From Pseudomonadota bacterium (lineage in GTDB: Bacteria > Pseudomonadota > Gammaproteobacteria > JAKAQQ01), in contig JAJZNM010000065.1 of NCBI GenBank assembly GCA_021852325.1, positions 1-5,293 of the forward strand: DNA of 5,293 nt. Direction: 5' to 3'. Shown piece after piece: positions 1 through 5,293 of the stretch. Under the pieces are notes generated by a model. It had not been told where the DNA came from. It was given only the letters and a program-made list of their open reading frames with translations, and did not search any database. Position 1 is the stretch's first letter. Each line of letters opens with the position of its first letter. The translations under genes and the position numbers were made by a program.

Positions 1-12
1 CACTGGAGCCAC

Positions 13-27
13 GCGGGATATTCCCGC
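13..27. repeat. Short perfect inverted repeat
   Basis: GCGGGA (13-18) and TCCCGC (22-27) are exact reverse complements around a 3-base TAT loop. Neither strand has a T run directly after the stem, so it is not a standard intrinsic terminator. It could belong to the 3' untranslated region of a gene left of the window. Function unknown. Confidence 0.35.
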
Positions 28-42
28 CGACGATCAAATGTA

Positions 43-56
43 CCCCCCCCCCCCCC
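43..56. repeat. C14 homopolymer tract
   Basis: Fourteen consecutive C residues (G on the minus strand) lie in apparently non-coding DNA. Tracts of this length are prone to slipped-strand length change during replication, and also to base-calling and assembly error. The flanking minus strand carries a TTGACA hexamer (68-63) on one side and TACATT (42-37) on the other, 20 bp apart, so the tract could form the spacer of a weak promoter reading off the left edge. Confidence 0.9.
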
Positions 57-315
57 GACTTTTGTCAACTCCCTGTGAACAGTCCGGATCTGGTGACAAG
101 CGGTCAGTTTTTCACGTGTTTTTGGAGCAGGTGGACTGCTTGGTGATTCGCTCTCCCTGGCATGGCGCCCGAGTTGACGGCTGGACAGGAAGGTTCTGGG
201 CCGCCGCCTCGAGAACTGCTCTGCACGTACCCGGTCTGGACTTGCGGAAGCCAAGACCACCCCGATCGGCTCCAAATCCGGCCTTTTTGACACTCCCGCC
301 CTGGGCCGACCCCGG

Positions 316-343
316 TTTTGCCAGATAAAAAAATATGTTAGGA
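316..343 (+). promoter_or_regulatory. AT-rich patch, possible lpxC promoter region
   Basis: An AT-rich island in GC-rich DNA includes GATAAAAAAATATGTTA, with TATGTT (334-339) as the best -10-like hexamer. A perfect -35 hexamer, TTGACA, lies at 287-292, but the gap to TATGTT is 41 bp, far too long for one sigma-70 promoter, and no good -10 sits 16-18 bp after it. The patch is about 105 bp before the lpxC ATG, so a start here would leave a leader containing both hairpins below. This is a weak call based on composition and position. Confidence 0.2.
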
Positions 344-354
344 TTGGAACCCCA

Positions 355-368
355 CCTCAAGCGTGAGG
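355..368 (+). repeat. Hairpin 1 in the lpxC leader
   Basis: CCTCA (355-359) pairs with TGAGG (364-368) around a 4-base AGCG loop. The GAGG arm can instead pair with CCTC at 372-375, so two mutually exclusive foldings are possible. No T run follows. It lies about 80 bases before the lpxC start. Confidence 0.4.
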
Positions 369-402
369 AATCCTCAGTCCCGGCTTGGGCTTTTGCCTGA
401 TC

Positions 403-419
403 GGTGCCCCGCGGGCACC
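403..419 (+). repeat. Hairpin 2 in the lpxC leader, 7-bp perfect stem
   Basis: GGTGCCC (403-409) and GGGCACC (413-419) form a perfect, GC-rich 7-bp stem with a CGC loop. The stem ends 13 bases before the lpxC ribosome binding site. The following sequence is A-rich, not T-rich, so it is not an intrinsic terminator in the plus direction. It could be an mRNA-stabilising element, a translation-tuning structure or an operator-like dyad; the sequence does not decide. Confidence 0.5.
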
Positions 420-432
420 AAAGCAACCATAA

Positions 433-438
433 GAGGGA
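433..438 (+). promoter_or_regulatory. Ribosome binding site of lpxC
   Basis: GAGGGA lies 9 bases before the ATG at 448, a good Shine-Dalgarno match at normal distance. It supports the chosen lpxC start. Confidence 0.75.
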
Positions 439-447
439 AATCCGGTC

Positions 448-1359
448 ATGTTGCAGCAACGTACGCTTCGAAACAGCATCAAGGCCACGGGCGTGGGGGT
501 CCACACGGGGGTCAAGGTCTATATGTGCCTGAGACCGGCCGCACCCAACACGGGCATCGTGTTCCGCCGGGTCGACCTCCCCGAGCCGGTCGATATTCCC
601 GCAAGCGGCCTCCACGTGGGGGAAACGACGCTCGGCACTACGCTTATCAACCAGCACATCAAGGTGGCGACAGTCGAACATCTCATGGCCGCGTTTGCGG
701 GACTCGGGATTGACAATGCCTATGTCGACCTGAGCGCACCCGAGGTCCCGATCATGGACGGCAGCGCGGGCCCGTTTGTCTTCCTGATCCAGTCGGCTGG
801 CATCGAGTTGCAACCCGAACCGAAGCGCTTCATCCGCATCCTCAAACCGATCGAGGTGCGCCAGGATGAGAAATGGGCGCGCCTCGAGCCCTACGACGGT
901 TTCCGGGTCAGCGTGGAGATCGATTTCGATCACCCGGTGTTCCGCCGCCACACGCAGAACGCGGCCGTCGATTTTTCAACCACCTCGTTCGTGAAGGAGG
1001 TGAGCCGTGCCCGGACTTTTGGCTTCCTGCGTGACATCGAAGCCTTGCGGATGCGGCAACTGACACTCGGCGCCTCCCTGGACAATGCCATCGCCATCGA
1101 TGACTACCGGATCCTCAACGAGGATGGCCTGCGTTACGAAGACGAGTTTGTGAAGCACAAGATTCTCGATGCGATCGGAGACCTGTATCTCCTGGGGCAT
1201 GGTGTGATCGGTTCTTACATGGCGTACAAGTGTGGACACGGAATCAACAATGCCATCGTCCGTGCGGTACTTGCGGAGCGTTCCGCCTGGGAAGAAGTGA
1301 GCTTCGAAGACAGCGAACATGCACCGATCTGCTATCTCAGCCCCGCCCACGCGGCGTGA
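448..1359 (+). CDS. lpxC: UDP-3-O-acyl-N-acetylglucosamine deacetylase LpxC
   Basis: Zinc-dependent cytoplasmic deacetylase catalysing the committed step of lipid A synthesis: removal of the N-acetyl group from UDP-3-O-acyl-GlcNAc. The 303-aa product is full length (E. coli LpxC is 305 aa) and aligns from residue 1 (MLQQRTLRNSIKATGVGVHTG). Catalytic and metal residues are in register with E. coli less one: E77-H78 in VEHLMAAFAGLGIDN, H237-K238 and D241 in FVKHKILDAIGDLYLLG, D245, and H264 in CGHGINN. IMDGSAGPF (102-110) and SRARTFGF (186-193) are also typical family blocks. Start chosen from the ribosome binding site and the homology. The protein ends in AHAA; E. coli LpxC is degraded by FtsH through a non-polar alanine-containing C-terminal tail, so similar turnover is possible, though this is inference. 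The gene converges with the dciA-like gene, 33 bp away. Confidence 0.98.
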   Translation: MLQQRTLRNSIKATGVGVHTGVKVYMCLRPAAPNTGIVFRRVDLPEPVDIPASGLHVGETTLGTTLINQHIKVATVEHLMAAFAGLGIDNAYVDLSAPEVPIMDGSAGPFVFLIQSAGIELQPEPKRFIRILKPIEVRQDEKWARLEPYDGFRVSVEIDFDHPVFRRHTQNAAVDFSTTSFVKEVSRARTFGFLRDIEALRMRQLTLGASLDNAIAIDDYRILNEDGLRYEDEFVKHKILDAIGDLYLLGHGVIGSYMAYKCGHGINNAIVRAVLAERSAWEEVSFEDSEHAPICYLSPAHAA

Positions 1360-1372
1360 AGGCCGCATTCCG

Positions 1373-1386
1373 CCGGATCTATCCGG
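1373..1386. repeat. Palindrome between the convergent lpxC and dciA 3' ends
   Basis: CCGGATCTATCCGG is a dyad with 6-bp arms and a 2-base centre (5-bp stem with a 4-base TCTA loop if folded). It fills the middle of the 33-bp spacer between the two stop codons. Further right, CCCC (1389-1392) and GGGG (1397-1400) flank the dciA stop. No T run follows on either strand, so a bidirectional terminator is possible but not of the standard intrinsic type. Confidence 0.4.
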
Positions 1387-1392
1387 GACCCC

Positions 1393-1758
1393 TCACGGGG
1401 CGATCCATTCGCCAGCCGGGATGACGAGCACCCGGAGTCGCGTGGCGGGGGGGCTCTCTGTGCGGTTGGCTGCCTCGAGCATGCGCTTTTCCTCGAAGCG
1501 CAACCGTGTGGCCCAGCTGCTATTGCTGGTGACGACCACGATGGTGCCATTCTCGGACGTGGCCCAGAGGCAGTGCGGGGCCAGGTCTTGCGGGAGGCAG
1601 CAGCGGAGTACCCGGGTCAGTTCCTGGGCTCCCCGGGCGCGGGTCTCGAGCGATTGCCCGCCGATCCGGGTGAGGGCCAGGATCTCTGGCAGGCTATCCG
1701 GTCCCCTCGTGTCACTCCGTTTGTGCATGCAAGCGCTGGCCTGAAAGCGTCTTTCCAT
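1393..1758 (-). CDS. dciA: DciA-like protein (DUF721), replicative helicase loader
   Basis: Predicted 121-aa DUF721 protein. DciA proteins bind the DnaB replicative helicase and help load it in bacteria lacking DnaC. The recognisable core is residues 47-113: LTRVLRCCLPQDLAPHC, then NGTIVVVTSNSSWATRLRF with the family-typical small-Trp-Ala run before Leu-Arg, then TRLRVLVIP near the end. This beta-rich block matches the KH-like DUF721 domain. Minus-strand placement between lpxC and the M23 gene agrees with Pseudomonas-type gene order. The frame is open upstream to an ATG at 1866, but that would overlap the M23 gene by over 100 bp and adds no recognisable sequence. I chose ATG 1758; ATG 1728 (111 aa) is an alternative that leaves a 28-bp gap. 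Neither start has a clear Shine-Dalgarno site. Family confidence is good; the start is uncertain. Confidence 0.8.
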   Translation of the reverse strand: MERRFQASACMHKRSDTRGPDSLPEILALTRIGGQSLETRARGAQELTRVLRCCLPQDLAPHCLWATSENGTIVVVTSNSSWATRLRFEEKRMLEAANRTESPPATRLRVLVIPAGEWIAP

Positions 1759-2680
1759 GAACATCATACTGGTTGACGGACGGGGTGGCTCGAAAACGAT
1801 CCGGGTCGACCGGCGGTCTGGCTTTTGGGCCGGACTCTTCGCTTGCCTTGTGGTTGCAGGCCTCACCGGAACGGGTTATCTCTGGAGCCAGAGCCATTCC
1901 CGTCCCTCTTTCCACACGATCCGGTTGTGGCAGCGCAGGCTGCGGATGGAAACCGCCGAGCTCAAGACCTTGCGGCGCCTGCACCAGTCCGAGATCGATG
2001 CCCTGGCCGAGCGGGTCGCGGGACTCGAAGCCCGCATGGCGCAGCTCAATGCCCTGGGTGGCGAGCTGACCCATCGGGCGGGTATCAACCCCAAGCTGTT
2101 CAATTTCAATGCACCGGTGCCGGAAGGCGGGCCCACGAGTCGGAGTGGAGAGATTCCCCTGACCGGTGCTGAACTCGACCAGCGCATCGGCCAGCTGGCG
2201 GACCGGATCGGGGCCGAGCGCTTGGCACTTCAGACCCTCAACCGCCGGATGGTCGAAAGCCGCCTGAGACACGAAATCATCCCGTCCGGACATCCCGTCC
2301 GGACCTTCTGGGTCTCGTCCCCGTTTGGCTGGCGCATCGACCCGATCACCGGGCGTCTCGAGTTTCACGAGGGGATCGATCTGGCTGCTCCCGAAGGCGA
2401 ACCGATCCATGCGGTGGCCGCCGGGGTCGTCACCTGGGCTGGTCCCCGGTACGGGTTTGGCAACATCGTCATGATCAATGACGGCCAGGGATACACCACC
2501 TACTACGCCCATTGCGAAAAGGTGTTTGTCCGGATCGGACAGGTGATCCATCGCGGAGAAACCATCGCGCTGGTCGGGTCGACCGGCATGTCCACGGGAC
2601 CTCACGTCCATTTCGAGGTCCTGCGCGACAACCGGCCGGTCAATCCGGCCCCGTTCGTGTTCGGCGCCCCCGGGAATTGA
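1757..2680 (+). CDS. Membrane-anchored M23 family metallopeptidase, probable peptidoglycan endopeptidase
   Basis: The 307-aa product has a short cytoplasmic N-terminus (MNIILVDGRGG, typical of the family member encoded before secA), one hydrophobic segment at about 22-43 with no obvious cleavage site, two predicted helical/coiled-coil stretches (about 54-105 and 138-170), and a C-terminal LytM/M23 domain (about 179-300). The zinc site is intact: H204 and D208 in FHEGIDLAAP, and H283-V-H285 in GPHVHFEV; catalytic H252 lies in YYAHCEK. SPFGWRIDPITG (188-199) is the usual entry to the domain. All key residues are present, so this is likely an active enzyme cutting peptide cross-links in the periplasm, not a degenerate activator such as EnvC. 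The exact bond cleaved and the partners cannot be read from sequence. Its ATG overlaps that of dciA, and no strong Shine-Dalgarno site precedes it; the start is supported by the conserved N-terminus. Confidence 0.92.
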   Translation: MNIILVDGRGGSKTIRVDRRSGFWAGLFACLVVAGLTGTGYLWSQSHSRPSFHTIRLWQRRLRMETAELKTLRRLHQSEIDALAERVAGLEARMAQLNALGGELTHRAGINPKLFNFNAPVPEGGPTSRSGEIPLTGAELDQRIGQLADRIGAERLALQTLNRRMVESRLRHEIIPSGHPVRTFWVSSPFGWRIDPITGRLEFHEGIDLAAPEGEPIHAVAAGVVTWAGPRYGFGNIVMINDGQGYTTYYAHCEKVFVRIGQVIHRGETIALVGSTGMSTGPHVHFEVLRDNRPVNPAPFVFGAPGN

Positions 2681-2705
2681 GCGTTCCGCGGTCTGTCTCT
2701 CCTGC

Positions 2706-2725
2706 CTGACCGGACGGCTGACCGG
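2706..2725. repeat. Direct repeat upstream of the secA promoter candidate
   Basis: CTGACCGG occurs at 2706-2713 and again at 2718-2725, a 12-bp period, just before the extended -10. The second copy ends in the palindrome ACCGGT (2721-2726). Two spaced copies over the -35 region would suit an activator or repressor site, but no known regulator is recognised. Confidence 0.4.
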
Positions 2726-2730
2726 TGACG

Positions 2731-2739
2731 TGGCATAAT
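2731..2739 (+). promoter_or_regulatory. secA: Candidate extended -10 promoter of secA
   Basis: TGGCATAAT fits the extended -10 pattern TGn-TATAAT with one mismatch in the hexamer (CATAAT, 2734-2739). No good -35 hexamer lies 16-18 bp upstream, which extended -10 promoters can tolerate. Transcription would begin near 2746, giving a leader of about 98 bases before the ATG at 2844. This would let secA be transcribed apart from the M23 gene. Confidence 0.45.
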
Positions 2740-2749
2740 TTCACAAGGA

Positions 2750-2787
2750 AGCCGTGTTCCGCAGATTCGGAATCGGACGCCACGGCT
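2750..2787 (+). promoter_or_regulatory. Bulged hairpin in the secA leader
   Basis: AGCCGTG (2750-2756) pairs with CACGGCT (2781-2787). Inside it TTCCG (2757-2761) pairs with CGGAA (2768-2772) around a 6-base CAGATT loop, leaving an 8-base one-sided bulge (2773-2780). The outer stem would bury an in-frame GTG (2754-2756) and the end of the AAGGAAG motif at 2745-2751. It starts almost at the predicted transcript 5' end and has no T run. A stabilising or regulatory role is inference. Confidence 0.4.
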
Positions 2788-2843
2788 CCCGTCCGGCCCC
2801 GTCATCCAGCCAGCCCCCAGTCGAGCGCATTGAGCCTATCGTC

Positions 2844-5293
2844 ATGATCCGAGGTCTTGTCCAGAAGGTTTTTGGCAGCCGCAACGAGCGGGTACTCCGC
2901 CGCCTGGGGCGGGACGTCGTACGGATCAACGCGCTCGAGCCCGGATGCCAGGCCTTGACCGATTCCGCGCTCAAGGAGCGGACCGATGTGCTCAAATCGC
3001 GTCTGGCGGGAGGGGAATCCCTCAAGTCGCTTCTGCCCGAGGCGTTCGCGCTGATGCGCGAGTCCGCGCGGCGGACGCTCGGCCTGCGCCATTTCGACAG
3101 CCAGCTTCTCGGCGGCATGGTGCTCCACGAAGGACGCATCGCCGAAATGGCTACCGGTGAAGGCAAGACGCTGGTCGCAACCCTCCCGGTCTATCTCAAT
3201 GCACTGACGGGCCGCAGTGTGCATCTCGTGACAGTCAACGAGTACTTGGCGAGCCGCGACGCGGAGTGGATGCGTCCCGCCTACGAAGCGCTCGGTCTCA
3301 AGGTCGGGGTGATCCGCGCCAACCAGTCGCTCGAGGACAAGAAGGCGGCTTACCTGGCGGATGTGGTCTATGGAACCAACCATGAGTTTGTCTTTGACTA
3401 TCTCCGTGACAACATGGCGTTCGAACCCGGTGATCGGGTTCACCGGGGACTGAGTTACGGCATCGTCGACGAGGTGGATTCGATCCTGATCGATGAAGCG
3501 CGAACTCCGCTCATCATCTCGGGCCCGGTCGAAGAGGACACGGAGCTTTATGCGGTGGTGGACCGGATCGCGCGGCGTCTCACTCCGCAGCGCGAACCCG
3601 GCGGTCCGGGCGACTTTGAAATCGACGAGAAGACGAAGCAGACCCACTTGACCGAGGACGGTCACCGCCGGGTCGAAGCGCTCCTGCTGGAGAACCGCCT
3701 GATCGCTCCCGGGGAAAGTCTCTACGAACCCAAGAATCTCAAGTTCATGCACTATGTGCAGGCGGGATTGCGCGCGCATTGGCTGTACAAGCGTGAAGTG
3801 GACTATATCGTGCGGGACCGGGAAATCGTGATCGTCGACGAGTTCACCGGCCGGACGATGGAGGGGCGACGCTGGTCGGATGGCCTGCACCAGGCGATCG
3901 AGGCGAAAGAGGGGCTCCGGGTGCAGGCTGAGAACCAGACGCTTGCATCGATCAGCTACCAGAACTATTTCCGCCTGTATGAAAAGCTCGCAGGCATGAC
4001 CGGCACCGCGGATACCGAGGCCTACGAGTTCCTGGATATCTACCGGCTCGAAGTGGTCGTCGTCCCGACTCACCGGCCCATGGTGCGCATGGATCTTCCG
4101 GATCTCATCTATCTCGGCAAGAAAAAGAAGTTCGAAGCCATCGTCGAGGACATCGTGGAGCGGCACCGGCAGGGCCAGCCCATCCTGGTCGGCACGACGT
4201 CGATTGAAAACTCCGAGTATCTCTCCGGGCTCCTGACCCAGAGGAAGATTCCTCACGAGGTCCTTAATGCAAAGCAGCACCAGCGCGAGGCGGAGATCGT
4301 CGCGCAGGCCGGACGTCCGGGACGGGTCACGATCGCGACCAACATGGCGGGACGTGGTACCGATATCGTGCTCGGCGGGAACCTGAATGCTGAAATTGCC
4401 ACCCTTGGCAAGGACACCACACGGATCGAGGCGGCGCGGACGGACTGGGATGAGCGGCATGCGGCGGTCCTTCAAGCGGGCGGGCTCGCGATCATCGGTA
4501 CCGAGCGGCATGAGTCCCGACGCATTGACAACCAGCTCCGCGGACGCGCCGGGCGTCAGGGGGATCCCGGGGTCAGCCGGTTCTACCTCTCGCTCGAAGA
4601 CGACCTCATGCGGATTTTCGCCGCCGACCGGCTGAAGGGGCTCATGGGCAAGCTCGGCATGCAGGAGGACGAGGCGCTCGAACACCCCTGGGTGACGCGC
4701 ACGATCGAGAATGCCCAGCGCAAGGTCGAAGCTCACAACTACGACATGCGCAAGCAGCTCCTCGAGTACGATGATGTCGCGAATGAGCAGCGCAAGCTGA
4801 TCTATCGGCAGCGCAATGACCTGCTCGATGCGGACGACATGGGCGAGCGCATCCGGGGCATGCAGGCCGATGTGATCGAATCGCTCTTGTCGCCCCACAT
4901 CCTGCCGGGAACGTATGCCGAGCATTGGGATCTCGGGACCCTGGAAGAGGATCTCAAGCGGGATTTTGACCTGGAGACCGGACTTTCCGCCTGGATGCGG
5001 GAGCATCCCGAGGGCACTGGAGAGGAACTCGCCGCCGACCTGACCGGCAAGCTCGAGGCACAGTGGCAGGCGAAAGTCCAGAAACTCGGAGCCGACGAGA
5101 TGAACCGGTTTGCGCGCCAGGTCATGCTGATGACGCTCGATGATCTCTGGAAAGAGCATCTCGCGGCCATGGACTATCTCCGCCAGGGAATCCATCTCCG
5201 GGGTTTTGCCCAGGTCGACCCGAAGCAGGCTTACAAGAGCGAAGCCTTTACCATGTTCACCGAACTTCTCGACCGTATCCTGTTTGAAACGGT
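2844..5293 (+). CDS. secA: Preprotein translocase ATPase SecA, 3' end cut by the window
   Basis: ATP-driven motor that pushes preproteins through SecYEG. About 816 codons are present; E. coli SecA has 901, so the end of the scaffold/wing region, the linker and any zinc-binding tail lie outside. Residues 1-16 (MIRGLVQKVFGSRNER) match the E. coli start. Walker A is TGEGKT with K108; Walker B is DEVD at 209-212 followed by SILIDEARTPLIISGP. The signature TNMAGRGTDIVLGG holds R504, and HESRRIDNQLRGRAGRQGD is intact. The helical scaffold and two-helix finger (LWKEHLAAMDYLRQGIHLRG) are near the end. Numbering runs about 5 behind E. coli after a shorter preprotein-binding segment. Odd residues: H180 and V183 in TNHEFVFDYLRDNM, E133 in VNEYLA, and F788 where E. 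coli has finger Tyr794. No Shine-Dalgarno site precedes ATG 2844. An in-frame GTG at 2754 would add 30 aa, but that stretch uses AGA and TCA codons that I did not find in the secA body and has no SecA homology. Confidence 0.98.
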   Translation, partial: MIRGLVQKVFGSRNERVLRRLGRDVVRINALEPGCQALTDSALKERTDVLKSRLAGGESLKSLLPEAFALMRESARRTLGLRHFDSQLLGGMVLHEGRIAEMATGEGKTLVATLPVYLNALTGRSVHLVTVNEYLASRDAEWMRPAYEALGLKVGVIRANQSLEDKKAAYLADVVYGTNHEFVFDYLRDNMAFEPGDRVHRGLSYGIVDEVDSILIDEARTPLIISGPVEEDTELYAVVDRIARRLTPQREPGGPGDFEIDEKTKQTHLTEDGHRRVEALLLENRLIAPGESLYEPKNLKFMHYVQAGLRAHWLYKREVDYIVRDREIVIVDEFTGRTMEGRRWSDGLHQAIEAKEGLRVQAENQTLASISYQNYFRLYEKLAGMTGTADTEAYEFLDIYRLEVVVVPTHRPMVRMDLPDLIYLGKKKKFEAIVEDIVERHRQGQPILVGTTSIENSEYLSGLLTQRKIPHEVLNAKQHQREAEIVAQAGRPGRVTIATNMAGRGTDIVLGGNLNAEIATLGKDTTRIEAARTDWDERHAAVLQAGGLAIIGTERHESRRIDNQLRGRAGRQGDPGVSRFYLSLEDDLMRIFAADRLKGLMGKLGMQEDEALEHPWVTRTIENAQRKVEAHNYDMRKQLLEYDDVANEQRKLIYRQRNDLLDADDMGERIRGMQADVIESLLSPHILPGTYAEHWDLGTLEEDLKRDFDLETGLSAWMREHPEGTGEELAADLTGKLEAQWQAKVQKLGADEMNRFARQVMLMTLDDLWKEHLAAMDYLRQGIHLRGFAQVDPKQAYKSEAFTMFTELLDRILFET

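Larger units (their letters stand above)
1..447. other. Region upstream of lpxC with no supported gene
   Basis: No reading frame here gives a recognisable protein. A plus frame is open from the left edge to 328 and can start at ATG 38 (96 aa), but its product is a Pro/Arg/Ser-rich string that looks like translated non-coding DNA. In related genomes ftsZ lies just before lpxC and ends in a conserved DIPxFLRRQ-type tail. No frame shows that tail: one reads DIPA at about 20-31 but continues DDQ, which I take as chance. The region contains a C14 run, a short hairpin near the left edge, a CACGTG between two T runs (108-123), an AT-rich patch (316-343) and two hairpins close to lpxC. It is best read as intergenic and leader sequence. 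Confidence 0.6.

Noticed and set aside
94..112. Possible terminator: TGAC/GTCA stem followed by TTTTT
   Set aside because: The stem is only 4 bp around a 5-base loop; too weak to call an intrinsic terminator, although a T5 run follows.
108..123. CACGTG flanked by T runs
   Set aside because: The 6-bp palindrome is short and the flanking T runs are not inverted copies of each other; no known bacterial operator is recognised.
287..292. Perfect TTGACA -35 hexamer on the plus strand upstream of lpxC
   Set aside because: No acceptable -10 hexamer 15-19 bp downstream; the next AT-rich hexamer is 41 bp away.
38..328. Plus-strand 96-codon frame, with possible GTG starts at 131 and 143 after GGAG
   Set aside because: Composition is rich in Pro, Arg, Ser and Trp like translated non-coding DNA, it runs through the C14 tract, and the GGAG spacing to GTG 131 is too short. 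No family resemblance.
112..951. Open frame of 279 codons on the minus strand across the lpxC start
   Set aside because: Most of it is antisense to conserved lpxC codons, and the remainder has no recognisable protein character.
1712..2611. Open frame of 299 codons on the minus strand opposite the M23 gene
   Set aside because: The same coding-bias shadow effect; the plus strand encodes a clear M23 peptidase with all motifs.
2802..5195. Open frame of 797 codons on the minus strand opposite secA
   Set aside because: Its codons are exact reverse complements of secA codons, so it stays open as long as secA avoids TTA, CTA and TCA, as expected in a GC-rich gene. The product resembles no protein family. 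It ends at a TCA just before the secA start.
1..5293. CRISPR array, insertion sequence, tRNA or rRNA, phage or toxin-antitoxin genes
   Set aside because: No repeated spacer pattern, transposase, terminal inverted repeats, cloverleaf or rRNA-like sequence was seen; the genes are all core housekeeping functions.

Overview
The window carries a conserved cell-envelope locus of a Gram-negative bacterium, probably a gammaproteobacterium or a close relative. The order is lpxC (+), a dciA/DUF721 gene (-), an M23 peptidase (+) and secA (+). This matches the order in Pseudomonas and related lineages, where ftsZ normally precedes lpxC. The coding DNA is GC-rich. The SecA N-terminus has the FGSRN(D/E)R block seen in E. 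coli SecA, and the dciA homologue on the opposite strand is also typical of that group. A narrower placement is not justified.

Layout. Bases 1-447 hold no gene I can support: a C14 homopolymer, an AT-rich patch and two perfect hairpins lie there, and no ftsZ tail is recognisable. LpxC (448-1359) is complete, with all catalytic residues. A 33-bp convergent spacer containing a palindrome separates it from the DciA-like gene (1758-1393, minus). The start codon of that gene overlaps, within one CATG, the start codon of a membrane-anchored M23 peptidase (1757-2680, plus). A 163-bp leader follows, with an extended -10 promoter candidate, an 8-bp direct repeat and a bulged hairpin. secA then runs from 2844 past the right edge, about 816 codons, lacking its C-terminal end.

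Function. LpxC commits UDP-acylated GlcNAc to lipid A synthesis. The M23 enzyme probably cuts peptidoglycan cross-links. SecA drives preprotein export through SecYEG. DciA helps load the replicative helicase DnaB. The cluster therefore joins envelope growth, secretion and replication start.

No previously undescribed multi-gene system is visible. The points worth checking are regulatory or small-scale: the C14 tract beside a possible minus-strand promoter, the start-to-start overlap of dciA and the M23 gene, the structured secA leader with a competing in-frame GTG start, and several substitutions at normally conserved SecA positions.
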